Below, piece after piece: positions 1 through 8,617 of a stretch of 48,677 nucleotides of DNA; position 1 is the stretch's first letter, and the number at the start of each line of letters is the position of its first letter. The stretch lies in contig BJOX01000080.1 in assembly GCA_009731375.1 (NCBI GenBank), positions 492,105 to 540,781 of the forward strand, read 5' to 3'. The DNA comes from Paulinella micropora. Its lineage: Eukaryota > Cercozoa > Imbricatea > Euglyphida. The notes beneath the pieces were generated by a model. That model was not told the origin of the DNA. It saw nothing but the letters and a program-made list of their open reading frames with translations, and ran no database searches. A program made the position numbers and the translations under genes.

Positions 1-987
1 CTCCTCCTTCATTCAATCCTCTTCCTCCTCCTCCTCTATTCAATCCTCTTCCTCCTCCTCCTCCTGCTTCTTCATTAGAGAGGGTAGGATAAGATTCCCT
101 GTCCTCTATAAAACACTGTTTGTATGTTTGTTTTTGTTTGAGAAAAATAGTCTTTGAGAATTTCTTCGATTTCTTGTTCTCCTTACTCAGATTACTTTCT
201 CCTCCTTCTTTTCTATATTGTATCTAGTATGAGGCACTTGGACCTACACACAGATAGTAATAGAGAAGCTAGAAAAGCTCTCCTTGAGAAGTCGACAGTC
301 GGTCGGATAGGTTCTCAGACCTACCTTTAGAAAACGATCAGAGATTTGCAAAAATACTCTGACGTATGTGTGAGATAATGCAGATAAATGCACAAACTAG
401 AAGGGTAGAGTGTTGTGCTCCTGTCCCTATGCTTGTTTGTGTTTTGTGTGTGTTCCTTCACTCTTCTGTCCACCTCCTTCTTCTTGGTCTCTGTGTGAGA
501 ACAGCAAGAACGACAGAGAGTTTGTATCTGATGTCTCCTTGTGAGCACACAGATACTGATTGGGCTAGAGGGTACGAGACACCTGCTTGAGACCAATCAA
601 ATTATTTGTTTTGTGAAAGAGTTATGAGGGAGCTGTGTTGGAGTATTTGTTTTCGTCTGACGTCCCCGTGTGAGACAGGTCAGTGAAAATTCACTCTGTT
701 GCCTGTGTGGCAAAGCAGAAAGAAATCACCCTAGTGATGTGGACTCCAAATGTAATGCCCCCAACGATAGCTCGTAAAAAGTCGGTAATACAACCAAACA
801 CAGTCCTCAAAAGATGAGAATGATGTCTCGTTATATTAGCTCAGTGAAGCCAAAAAGGAAAACTGCAACAGACCAGGAATAAAATGGCATCAGGTCCAAT
901 CCGGACAAATAATACTGAAAAACAAGCTGGTGCACCTGTCACCAGGAAAAGGTACTTTTTACCGGCTATCCGGGGGTGATGCCTACA
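1..987 (-). mobile_element. Ty3/gypsy LTR retrotransposon copy A, 5' part
   Basis: Reverse complement of the 5' end of the element at 28126. It holds the 5' LTR, the leader and the start of gag, then runs off the window. It begins with TGTAGGCATCACCCC on the minus strand at 987, the same terminus as the other two copies. Relative to them it lacks about 170 bp: the sequence jumps from the leader (equivalent to about 29036) into the Glu/Gly-rich gag codons (equivalent to about 29205), which removes the gag ATG. The copy is therefore probably defective for Gag, unless another start is used. It lies in the same orientation as the upstream LRR-like gene and cuts into its 3' end. Confidence 0.9.
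751..987 (-). repeat. 5' LTR of copy A (237 bp)
   Basis: On the minus strand it starts TGTAGGC and, by the proposed boundary, ends GCATTACA, giving TGTA...TACA inverted termini. The outer end is fixed by comparison with copies B and C. The inner end is inferred from the TACA terminus and a TGG-initial primer-site candidate two bases further on (736-748 on this strand). Confidence 0.65.
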
Positions 988-3142
988 GGACGTCGCTAGC
1001 TTTTGCTGGCAGTTCCAGCTCAGGGCAGCCTCCGCGCACTTCGAGCGAGTAATCCGTGACGGGGTACTGGTCCAGCCCATCCAGTCCTCGCAGTTGGGGA
1101 CAATGCGCGAAGAGCAGCCTCACTGGCATCTTTCTTCTGCCCTCCCCCGGGGGAGGGAATTTGATGCACCGGAGGGACCTGCACCCGTACACCGTGAGCG
1201 AGAGTTCCTGGAGGCCAGACGGCAGGGCTATTTCTTCTAGGCCAGCGCAAGCCGTGAGCTCGAGAAGGAGCTTGCCCCCGACCGGGCTGCCTGACCAGCG
1301 CAGGTGCTTCAAGGCGTCGCACCGTTCGAAAGTCAGTTCCACGTCGTGCGGGCCTGGCGCGTCAGAGTCAGGCAAGAGCACGCCGCCCAGGACTGGCACC
1401 TCAAAGCCAGCTAGGGCAGGGCAGTCCCTAAAATCGAACTTGGCCAGGGAGCACGTTATCTGCTGGGGCAGGCAGCAGTGTGCAAAGGCTGTACAGTCCT
1501 CGACGAGAATGCGCAGCAGTTTCGCCGCGGTGGACAGCGCTGGCAGTGCTATCTCGCTGAGCCGTTTGCACTCCCCCGCCTCTATCCATAGCCCGTCGTC
1601 CACTGTCGTCAAGCTTGGCAAGGCCAGCCGGCTTAGCTGCGGACAGTCGGACTGCCCTATCCTCACGGTGCCCCCCACCGTCCTCAGCCGTGGTACTACT
1701 ACCGGGTGGTCGATGGAACGTTCGCCGGGGCTCTGCGCCCCCGCTGTACCCGGCCGGACGCCCAGCCTCCTCAGTCCTACGCAGAAGCCGCCGCCGACCG
1801 TAACTAGTTGGGGCAGCCAGTCTGACACGGGGGTGGCGCAGTCGTGGCAGATCAAGGCCAGGTCACCGTCTACTCTGGTTAGCGCTGGCACCCGCAGCGA
1901 GCGTAGAGCTTCGGACCCTGTCACCTTCAGCTCAAAGCCTCCGGTGACCTGCCGCAGCCCCCGCCAGGTGACGGTCTGCAGTTCGCGGCAACGCCGGACG
2001 TCAAGGTTGACCTGGGCCGCAGCCGCTGTCTCCACGCTGTGCAAGGCCAAGCGTTGCGTGGAGCAGGACCTGACATTCAGGGTAAAGTCTCCGCCGCCCG
2101 GCCTCAGCGTCAGTGCTGGTCTTAACAAACCCTCTAGCCACAACTTCACGGGTTGCGGCCCAGCGGCGCCGGTGGCGGTGTCAATGACACTGAGATTGGG
2201 GCACCGACCGAAGTAGAATAAGAGCTTGGGGGGGGGCTCGGCCTCCGCCGCGGGCCGCCGCTGCGTAAAGCAGAACTCCTCCAGCGTGGGGCAGGACGAA
2301 AAGAGAATCGCCCCGCTTACTTCTTCGCCCGCTCTGGGCCGCTGTACCCGCGAACAGTCTGTCTGCGACCAGCTCAGCACTTGCAAGCCCTTGGGCAAGA
2401 CGGCAAAGAGGTCGTCTCCCTTGGCCACGGCTAGGCACAAGCCCTGCAAGCGCAACCGAGTGATCACACGGTCCGTAGCGTTGTGCTCCTGCAGGGGAAA
2501 GTACGTAAGGTCCTGTTGCTTCAGTGTGACGACGTCACAGTCCGCGGCTTGCCTAGCCAGGGGCACCACCAGCTCGGTGGCTCCGGCCGGCTCCGACGCT
2601 GACTTGACGTCGGGGCCGGGCGCAAAGCGCTGGACGACAGCCTCCAGGGCGTCCCAGTAAGCCTGCGCGGCCGCCTGCTCCATCTTGCCTAGCCCAGCCC
2701 AGCGCTCCCTCACTTCTGCTAGCGTGGGCACGGCCAGGGGGGAGAAGATGAGCTGCCGCTCCTTGTCTAGCCCCCACACGGCCAGCTCCCACGCGCGCCT
2801 GTTGTCGGTCGCTGGGCGCTGGATGCCGTTACGGTCGCAGACTGTCTGCACCCAGTGGCTTAGGTTCGACAGTACCTCTGCCAGGCGGTCGCGGCCCGCC
2901 GAGTCGTTGGAGACGGGCGTTCCGTCCAGCCAGTTGTACCAGTGCAGGCACGCCAAGAGCAGGGCCCGCCGCTGGTTGGCCTCTCGCTCCCGGACGAGCC
3001 AGGCCGGGCACACACAGCAGGCCGCCAGGCGTTCGCCCTCGCCGAGGTAGGCCAGCCAGGGGTATGGCGGCGGCGGCGGCGAACGCGGCGGGGTGGTCCG
3101 CCCGGCTGCGTGGCCGGGGGTCGGCCCTCGCCAACTCGCCAT
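983..3142 (-). CDS. Leucine-rich-repeat-like protein, C-terminus truncated by an LTR insertion
   Basis: Open frame of about 719 residues from the first ATG at 3142; the frame is open a few codons further up, to a TAG. I do not recognise a named family. The N-terminal 250 residues are rich in Trp, Leu and Arg with a proline stretch. From about residue 270 there are irregular repeats with a spacing of 22-30, of the type C-x-x-L-x-x-L-x-L-P-x-L-x-x-V, which fits a leucine-rich-repeat or receptor-L-domain-like solenoid. No signal peptide or transmembrane segment is evident. The region is clearly more GC-rich than its surroundings. The last codon (CTG) and the TAG stop are made of the first bases of the adjoining LTR, so the native C-terminus is missing. 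The function is unknown. Confidence 0.6.
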   Translation of the reverse strand: MASWRGPTPGHAAGRTTPPRSPPPPPYPWLAYLGEGERLAACCVCPAWLVREREANQRRALLLACLHWYNWLDGTPVSNDSAGRDRLAEVLSNLSHWVQTVCDRNGIQRPATDNRRAWELAVWGLDKERQLIFSPLAVPTLAEVRERWAGLGKMEQAAAQAYWDALEAVVQRFAPGPDVKSASEPAGATELVVPLARQAADCDVVTLKQQDLTYFPLQEHNATDRVITRLRLQGLCLAVAKGDDLFAVLPKGLQVLSWSQTDCSRVQRPRAGEEVSGAILFSSCPTLEEFCFTQRRPAAEAEPPPKLLFYFGRCPNLSVIDTATGAAGPQPVKLWLEGLLRPALTLRPGGGDFTLNVRSCSTQRLALHSVETAAAAQVNLDVRRCRELQTVTWRGLRQVTGGFELKVTGSEALRSLRVPALTRVDGDLALICHDCATPVSDWLPQLVTVGGGFCVGLRRLGVRPGTAGAQSPGERSIDHPVVVPRLRTVGGTVRIGQSDCPQLSRLALPSLTTVDDGLWIEAGECKRLSEIALPALSTAAKLLRILVEDCTAFAHCCLPQQITCSLAKFDFRDCPALAGFEVPVLGGVLLPDSDAPGPHDVELTFERCDALKHLRWSGSPVGGKLLLELTACAGLEEIALPSGLQELSLTVYGCRSLRCIKFPPPGEGRRKMPVRLLFAHCPQLRGLDGLDQYPVTDYSLEVRGGCPELELPAKASDVL

Positions 3143-3430
3143 CCACTGCGCTTTGTCCAACTACCTGGCTCGGCAGAGAGCTCGGCCGGCGCCCGCTTGG
3201 CCCGGGTGGGGAGGGGGTGGGGGAAAGGGGGAAGAAGGGACAGCTCCAGCAGGGGAGGGCAAGGGGAGAAGGCAGCAGCGGCAGAGAAGGGCCGTGCCCC
3301 CCCCGGGGCGGCCACACTGGTAGCAGATTTTTCCTTGCCTCGCGCGTGGCCCCCGACGAAGAGAGCCAAGCCCTCCGTCGTCGCCCTAGCCAACCGCGGC
3401 TTTTTCTTGGCGTACTGGGTTAACCGGACC
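3143..3430. other. GC-rich 5' flank of the LRR-like gene
   Basis: The sequence upstream of the LRR-like start is GC-rich with several G runs. Open frames exist on both strands but have no recognisable protein similarity; GC bias explains their length. It may hold the promoter or a 5' exon. Confidence 0.3.
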
Positions 3431-3465
3431 CTCCCCCCCCCCCCCCCCCCCCCCCNNNNNNNNNN
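3431..3465. other. Poly-C tract and 10-N scaffold gap
   Basis: A run of about 24 C leads straight into ten N (3456-3465). The gap size is nominal. The sequence after it belongs to a paralogous LRR fragment, so material of unknown length is missing here. Confidence 0.95.
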
Positions 3466-3559
3466 CGGGCGGCTGGCAAGCTGCTACTAGCCCGTCCAGT
3501 TGCTCCAGCCGAGGGCACTGCCTCAAGGTTAGCTCCACTTTCAGCGGCTGTCCCAACTC
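3466..3559 (-). pseudogene. Fragment of a second LRR-like gene
   Basis: On the minus strand one frame, opening right after a TAA at 3560-3562, reads LRR-like: it contains ELTLRQCPRLEQLDGL and runs into the gap. This resembles the C-terminal repeats of the 983-3142 protein, which contain LLFAHCPQLRGLDGLD. It is either the end of a paralogue or a duplicated exon. It is too short for certainty, but the C-P-x-L-x-x-L-D-G-L pattern is shared. Confidence 0.45.
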
Positions 3560-3562
3560 TTA

Positions 3563-4090
3563 ACTGACTAACAAATTTCTTGTCATCTTCGCTCCACATA
3601 CTTAGTATATATTAAACAGGTGTTATATTATTTTAATGATTTTAAATTATAAATCTAATTAAACCCCAATATTCTTCTTAAATGTTGTTAAAAACCACTT
3701 GGCCAGCCGTTTTTAATTATAGCAATCTGAGAGAAACAAACCCGTGTTAGTATTAATCGGTGTCCGACGTCCGAGGGCGACCTTTTTTTAAAGAAATTTT
3801 TAAGGTGTCTAGTAGAGAGTACCCACACACTTTGGAAAATTTACTTCCTTTTAATAAAAGGTTGGACAGCTTGGACAAGTTAAAATATAGATAATAGTAA
3901 GAAGAATAATATAATAAATAATGAAATTTAATAACTAAAAAGTGGCAGACCCTGGAAGGGTCAAGGGCGGACTGTCCGAGTTGAGTGGTTGGACACATTA
4001 CAAACAACATTATTTCGTCTCACCTGCTCTTATATTCACTCATTCATTGAATTATGTATTAAACACATACTATATATAGTATAAAGTAAT
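3563..4090. other. Intergenic, AT-rich
   Basis: No coding similarity or RNA gene recognised. The sequence turns sharply AT-rich after about 3590, in contrast to the GC-rich LRR region. Confidence 0.5.
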
Positions 4091-4522
4091 ATGAGTTATA
4101 CCATAGAAGAACTAAAGGTTTTTTTTAATGCCCCTGATCCCCGACAGCAACGATACAGAGAAAGATATCAAATGAAAAACAAGGAGAAAATTAAAGAACA
4201 GCGAAAAAAATACAGGGAAAATAACAAGGAGAAGATTAAAGAGCATCAGAAAAAATATAGAGAAGCAAATAAAGAGAAGATAAATAAATATCGAAGGGAA
4301 TATTATAAATCAAATCAGGATAAGATCCAAGAGCAACAAAAGAAATACAGAGACACTAATAAGAAAATAATAGATAAATACAAAGAAGAATATCTCAAAG
4401 AGAAAGAGGAGCAGGCAGAGAAGCAGAAAGAGGAGCAGGCGGAGAAACTGACAGAGGAACAGAGAGAGGAGCAGAGAGAAATGGAATCTAATATTAAATA
4501 TTTAAGGTCTCTCAAATTTTGA
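4091..4522 (+). CDS. Lys/Glu-rich coiled-coil protein with 15-residue repeats
   Basis: 143 codons from ATG to TGA. After a 20-residue N-terminus there are about five tandem 15-residue units of the form K-Y-R-E-x-N-K-E-K-I-K-E-x-x-K (residues about 22-97), followed by a Glu/Gln/Lys tail with EEQAEK repeats. It should be a highly charged, continuous helix or coiled coil. Similar repeats of the NKEKIxEYxKKYY type are common in proteins of large DNA viruses and in some phage and protist proteins, often beside HNH or zinc-finger domains; none is seen here. Function unknown. It could be a viral-derived remnant or a simple expansion. Its isolated, AT-rich context gives no help. Confidence 0.5.
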   Translation: MSYTIEELKVFFNAPDPRQQRYRERYQMKNKEKIKEQRKKYRENNKEKIKEHQKKYREANKEKINKYRREYYKSNQDKIQEQQKKYRDTNKKIIDKYKEEYLKEKEEQAEKQKEEQAEKLTEEQREEQREMESNIKYLRSLKF

Positions 4523-5118
4523 TCATATCAGCAAAATAATATCGTAAGCCCTGTAGCGGATACACCAATTTTGGTCAAAAAAGATTTTTTTTGCCTACCG
4601 TCCAAGGAGAAAAGCAAAAAGTAATATTATTTTTTCCCTTACTCGTGTGGCTATCGCCCCCTCCCCCCACGAACTTCGTTCGTTGCCCCCCTCCCCCGTT
4701 TTTTGTTTTTGATGATCATTTATGTATATGGACCTGTCCTTTCGTGTATTAAATACAAGCACAGAAACACAGAAAAACACACACAGGAAGACAGGAAACA
4801 CACACAGGAAGCACAAAACATACCTTTGTTTTACAAAAATACGACAAACTAAGCAGACTAAGAAAGATTTAGACAAAATAACGACGTTGTCTTGCACTGT
4901 TTGGTTACATATGGCTTGCAACAGAACCAGCGCTCACGGACGTGCAAGTCGTTGACTTCTTGCGCCAACAAGGCTGGACGTGGGAAATTTTTTGTTTTGC
5001 TTTGATAAACTGCCACTACTGGTTATCCTCTCTAAATCCATTATTACGCCACACTGAGAGAGGTTGATGGATTTTGAGAGGGTAACACTAGATAATAATA
5101 ACAATAATAATCACAGTA

Positions 5119-5121
<3 letters not shown>
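4523..5121. other. Intergenic
   Basis: No gene recognised. It contains a short imperfect repeat of ACACACAGGAAGCA type around 4775-4815 and C-rich stretches at 4655-4700. Confidence 0.5.

Positions 5122-5177
<56 letters not shown>
5122..5177. repeat. (AAT)n microsatellite
   Basis: About 18 units of AAT, directly abutting the SINE 3' end. Confidence 0.95.
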
Positions 5178-5178
<1 letters not shown>

Positions 5179-6097
5179 GTGCTTCTCTGTCAATGGCTGA
5201 TGCATTTCTGCACATGCGCCTCCATCGTCTCACCCNNNNNNNNNNNNNNNNNNNNNNNNNNNNNNNNNNNNNNNNNNNNNNNNNNNNNNNNNNNNNNNNN
5301 NNNNNNNNNNNNNNNNNNNNNNNNNNNNNNNNNNNNNNNNNNNNNNNNNNNNNNNNNNNNNNNNNNNNNNNNNNNNNNNNNNNNNNNNNNNNNNNNNNNN
5401 NNNNNNNNNNNNNNNNNNNNNNNNNNNNNNNNNNNNNNNNNNNNNNNNNNNNNNNNNNNNNNNNNNNNNNNNNNNNNNNNNNNNNNNNNNNNNNNNNNNN
5501 NNNNNNNNNNNNNNNNNNNNNNNNNNNNNNNNNNNNNNNNNNNNNNNNNNNNNNNNNNNNNNNNNNNNNNNNNNNNNNNNNNNNNNNNNNNNNNNNNNNN
5601 NNNNNNNNNNNNNNNNNNNNNNNNNNNNNNNNNNNNNNNNNNNNNNNNNNNNNNNNNNNNNNNNNNNNNNNNNNNNNNNNNNNNNNNNNNNNNNNNNNNN
5701 NNNNNNNNNNNNNNNNNNNNNNNNNNNNNNNNNNNNNNNNNNNNNNNNNNNNNNNNNNNNNNNNNNNNNNNNNNNNNNNNNNNNNNNNNNNNNNNNNNNN
5801 NNNNNNNNNNNNNNNNNNNNNNNNNNNNNNNNNNNNNNNNNNNNNNNNNNNNNNNNNNNNNNNNNNNNNNNNNNNNNNNNNNNNNNNNNNNNNNNNNNNN
5901 NNNNNNNNNNNNNNNNNNNNNNNNNNNNNNNNNNNNNNNNNNNNNNNNNNNNNNNNNNNNNNNNNNNNNNNNNNNNNNNNNNNNNNNNNNNNNNNNNNNN
6001 NNNNNNNNNNNNNGAAAATACTGGTGGCACCGACGGGAATCGAACTGGCGACAGGGCCCAGATGGTAGAACTTGACCACTGGGCTATCACGGTGTCC
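5178..6097 (-). mobile_element. tRNA-derived SINE interrupted by a scaffold gap
   Basis: Both ends match the uninterrupted copy at 38176-38444. The 5' head (minus strand, 6097 downward) has the pol III A box TAGCCCAGTGG and B box AGTTCGATTCC. The 3' end (5178-5235) ends in an ATT tail. The middle is replaced by N at 5236-6013. The intact copy has only about 115 bp between these flanks, so the 778-N gap is either oversized or hides an extra insertion. Confidence 0.75.
5236..6013. other. Scaffold gap (778 N)
   Basis: A run of N inside a SINE copy. Confidence 0.99.

Positions 6098-6173
<76 letters not shown>
6098..6173. repeat. (ATA)n microsatellite
   Basis: About 25 units at the head of the SINE. 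Confidence 0.95.
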
Positions 6174-6175
<2 letters not shown>

Positions 6176-6349
6176 GTGTATCTCCTGCCAATTGCTGAGC
6201 CAAAAGGCCATGTGCATCCAGTCCTCCATTCCATTAGGAAAGTCTCCACACCAATCGGTGGAATAAAGGAAGTGACGGCATAGAACATTACTCTAGGAGC
6301 TTTATACCAATCAGCCCATGGAAAGGACCGATGGCCTATGTACTCCCTA
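6174..6349 (-). mobile_element. SINE-like 3' segment between AAT arrays
   Basis: A unique segment framed by AAT arrays on both sides. Its left end (AATAGTG, then TCTCCTGCCAATTGCTGA) aligns imperfectly with the SINE 3' end at 5178 (TCTCTGTCAATGGCTGA), which suggests a diverged member of the same tail family. No pol III boxes were seen. Confidence 0.35.
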
Positions 6350-6352
6350 AAA

Positions 6353-6394
<42 letters not shown>

Positions 6395-6399
6395 CATTA

Positions 6400-6474
<75 letters not shown>
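6350..6474. repeat. (AAT)n then (ATT)n inverted microsatellite
   Basis: About 9 AAT units followed by about 30 ATT units. Being complementary, they can fold as a hairpin. Confidence 0.9.
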
Positions 6475-6475
<1 letters not shown>

Positions 6476-6484
6476 TTCTCTTCT

Positions 6485-6537
6485 CTTTCTTTCTCTTTCG
6501 CTTCCCCCCCCCCCCTTTTTTTGGGGGGGGGGGGGGT
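6485..6537. repeat. Poly-C / poly-T / poly-G homopolymer junction
   Basis: Runs of C, T and G in direct succession. This resembles sequencing or assembly junk at a join, and it marks the truncated 5' edge of the transposase. Confidence 0.7.
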
Positions 6538-6540
6538 CCA

Positions 6541-7316
6541 TGCTAATAGTTGGAGTCGGGTGTTCGTGGAGCCGGGGCACAGAGAGTAGCACGGATCGGA
6601 GTCGATGTTTTTGGCCGGACACTCAAAAAGGCGTCTGTCACTAATCCCGATAAGTACACTCTGCATAATTTACTCTATGCCATGGACTTTGTGTCTTGGG
6701 TGCGGCAACAGGATCCGTCTCGATTGAAGTACTTGGATGAGTCCCATTTCGAAAATTGGGGTAATTTGTATGTCCATTTGTTTGCACAGAGGTCGCATGC
6801 ATGTTTGGTTTGCAGATTGTAGTCGTTGGCTGTATCGCCGGGCCCCGCGGGGGGAGAGAGTGACAAGGTCTAGGCACATGTCAGAGGCAGCTAGGACGTC
6901 CTTTAGCGTTACATACATGACTAGCTTAACACATCCGAGAGGGAGGGTATTGTTAGCTATCAGGGATGTTTCAAATGATGCAATATATTATTTTGAGTCG
7001 TTTGTTGATGCATGTCACAATGGCTATTTGCGGGAGGGTGATATTCTCGTGGTGGATAATGCGAAAATTCACGGGGCAGCAGAGGTAGCTGATTTGCAAG
7101 ATATTTTGTTTGCTGTTGTGTGAGTGACATATGTACGTGTGCCTGCCTATTTTCCGTAACTCATGCCCTCTGAGTTAGTTTTTCAGAATGTGAAGCGCTA
7201 TGCGTGCGCACAGAGGTTTTGGCACCTTTCGGGAGGAGATTTTGAAGGGATTTGCGCCTGGAACTTGCGGCTTAGAGTTTGTAGATCGTCAGTACAGGAT
7301 GTGTATTCCCCAGTGA
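6541..7316 (+). pseudogene. Tc1/IS630-type DDE transposase, 5'-truncated and decayed
   Basis: DDE_3-like transposase. The first catalytic Asp is in YLDESHF (about 6735). A GT-AG intron of 55 bp (6761-6815) restores the expected text, ...NW|DCSRWLYRRAPRGER. The second Asp is in VVDNAKIH (about 7055). The third acidic residue is the Glu of PSELVF (7172-7174), 38 residues after the second Asp. Lesions: in-frame TGA at 7121-7123 where relatives carry Gly, TAA at 7157-7159 inside the P-A-Y-x-P motif, and a frameshift near 7220, after which THFREEILKG-like text runs to TGA at 7314-7316. The N-terminal helix-turn-helix part is lost at the homopolymer junction. It would have catalysed cut-and-paste transposition, and is now inactive. 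Confidence 0.8.
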
Positions 7317-7436
7317 CTTGATTTTAATAATAGATGATGTAAATCCAAGTCGATATATATTAATATTGTATGGAATGCAAACTTTCAAGTTTACTGACTT
7401 ATTAAACTTATACCGGATCTGTATAAATTGATTTCT
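7317..7436. other. Intergenic, AT-rich
   Basis: Short AT-rich spacer between the transposase and the foldback element. No terminal inverted repeat of the transposon was identified. Confidence 0.4.
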
Positions 7437-7709
7437 ATTGCTGTTGACATTCAAGACAACAAAAATTAGTTTTTCATTTTTGTGTCAGATTTTCATTTTT
7501 GTGACAGTTTTTCATTTTTGTGACAAAAATTCAAATTTTCAAATTTAACTGTAACATTTCGCGAAAATTTACGATATTTTGCGGACGAATATAGCAGTTA
7601 ATTTGAAAAATTCAAATTTTCACCCAAAATCAAAATTCCAACCAAAACTGAAATTCCAACCAAAACAGAAAAATTAATTTTTTTTGTTGTCTTGAATGTC
7701 AACAGCAAT
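7437..7709. mobile_element. MITE-like foldback element (273 bp)
   Basis: The 29-bp arms 7437-7465 and 7681-7709 are perfect reverse complements; the core is TGTTGACATTCAAGACAAC. A second inverted pair lies inside (about 7525-7550 and 7594-7620). There is no coding capacity, and the interior is AT-rich. A related 15-bp arm, CTTGAATGTCGACAA, recurs at 7998-8012. This fits a non-autonomous DNA transposon; the mobilising transposase is unknown. Confidence 0.65.
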
Positions 7710-7736
7710 ATCATTGTTAATATATACAGGAGTAAA

Positions 7737-7965
7737 AAATTTAATGTATATATATATTAAAAATATGTATATAAAAAAAGTTAAATGTATAAAAAAAGTT
7801 ATGAGTATAAAAAAGTTGAAAGTATTAATATAAAAAAAGTTCAATGTATAAAAAAAGTTAAAGGTATAAAAAAAGTTATGTGTATGATTGAAAAAAAGTT
7901 TAACATTTTTATAAGAGAACTTTTTTAAAAGATAGAACTTTTTTATAAGATAGAACTTTTTTATA
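7737..7965. repeat. Degenerate TATAAAAAAAGTT tandem repeat
   Basis: About ten imperfect copies of a 13-20 bp unit ending in AAAAAAGTT, extremely AT-rich. The long minus-strand frame here is a by-product of the repeat. Confidence 0.7.
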
Positions 7966-8012
7966 AAAACAAAAAATTTCATAGAGTTTGTGTTAACTTG
8001 AATGTCGACAAC

Positions 8013-8414
8013 TTACTTATAGTTGCCTCAATTTTACCGACGCTTAAAATGCTTAAAAAAGCATACAGTGGAGCTTCATGGCAAGTAGTAGCTTCCCTTT
8101 TTATGTGTCAATTTTGGAGTGGCACTAACTCTTTTGACAGTCGCCTCCCAGATCTGCGATGGTCTTCTTTCTTCCTTGCTTGCCGCAGTGCTAGAGTTAC
8201 GCGCTGCCAAGGAACATAACCCAATAGCCTCGGACAAGAGGGTTCGTACTTTACTTTACTTAGCCTAGGAGATTTGAATAATGCTGACACGTCACTAACT
8301 GCCCAACACAACGCTTTGAATTCACCGTTACACAGAGTTATATAGCTAAAATAGGTAATTGTCCTTGTTGTGGGCCGTTACGACTAAATACTATTATTAA
8401 TAAAATTTTCTATT
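8013..8414. other. Intergenic
   Basis: Unique sequence. Short open frames exist on both strands but none is recognisable. Confidence 0.4.
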
Positions 8415-8617
8415 GGGAAGCAGAGGAGATAGAATTGAACTCTTATATATCGAAGAGATATTAATATTAATAGAATAACGAAAAACAAAAAGCGTAAAAA
8501 AGAAGAAAAAAAACGAAAAACCAAAGAGAAAGAAAAAGGGGAAATGATGGATTGAGAAAGGAAAAGCAGAACCAGTAAGGATAACTTACCACTTCAATTC
8601 TATCTCTTCTGCTTCCC
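8415..8617. mobile_element. Second foldback element with 25-bp arms
   Basis: Arms 8415-8439 and 8593-8617 are reverse complements with one mismatch (GGGAAGCAGAGGAGATAG type). The 153-bp interior is purine-rich and non-coding. It could be a MITE or the stem of a structured RNA. Confidence 0.45.

Noticed and set aside
1056-2216. 386-codon ORF antisense to the LRR-like gene
   Set aside because: GC-rich shadow frame; the LRR periodicity is only in the minus-strand frame.
5064-6288. ORFs of 300-370 codons across the N gap
   Set aside because: Frames run through N and cannot be supported.
7674-7982. 102-codon Phe/Tyr/Ile-rich ORF on the minus strand
   Set aside because: By-product of the TATAAAAAAAGTT tandem repeat.
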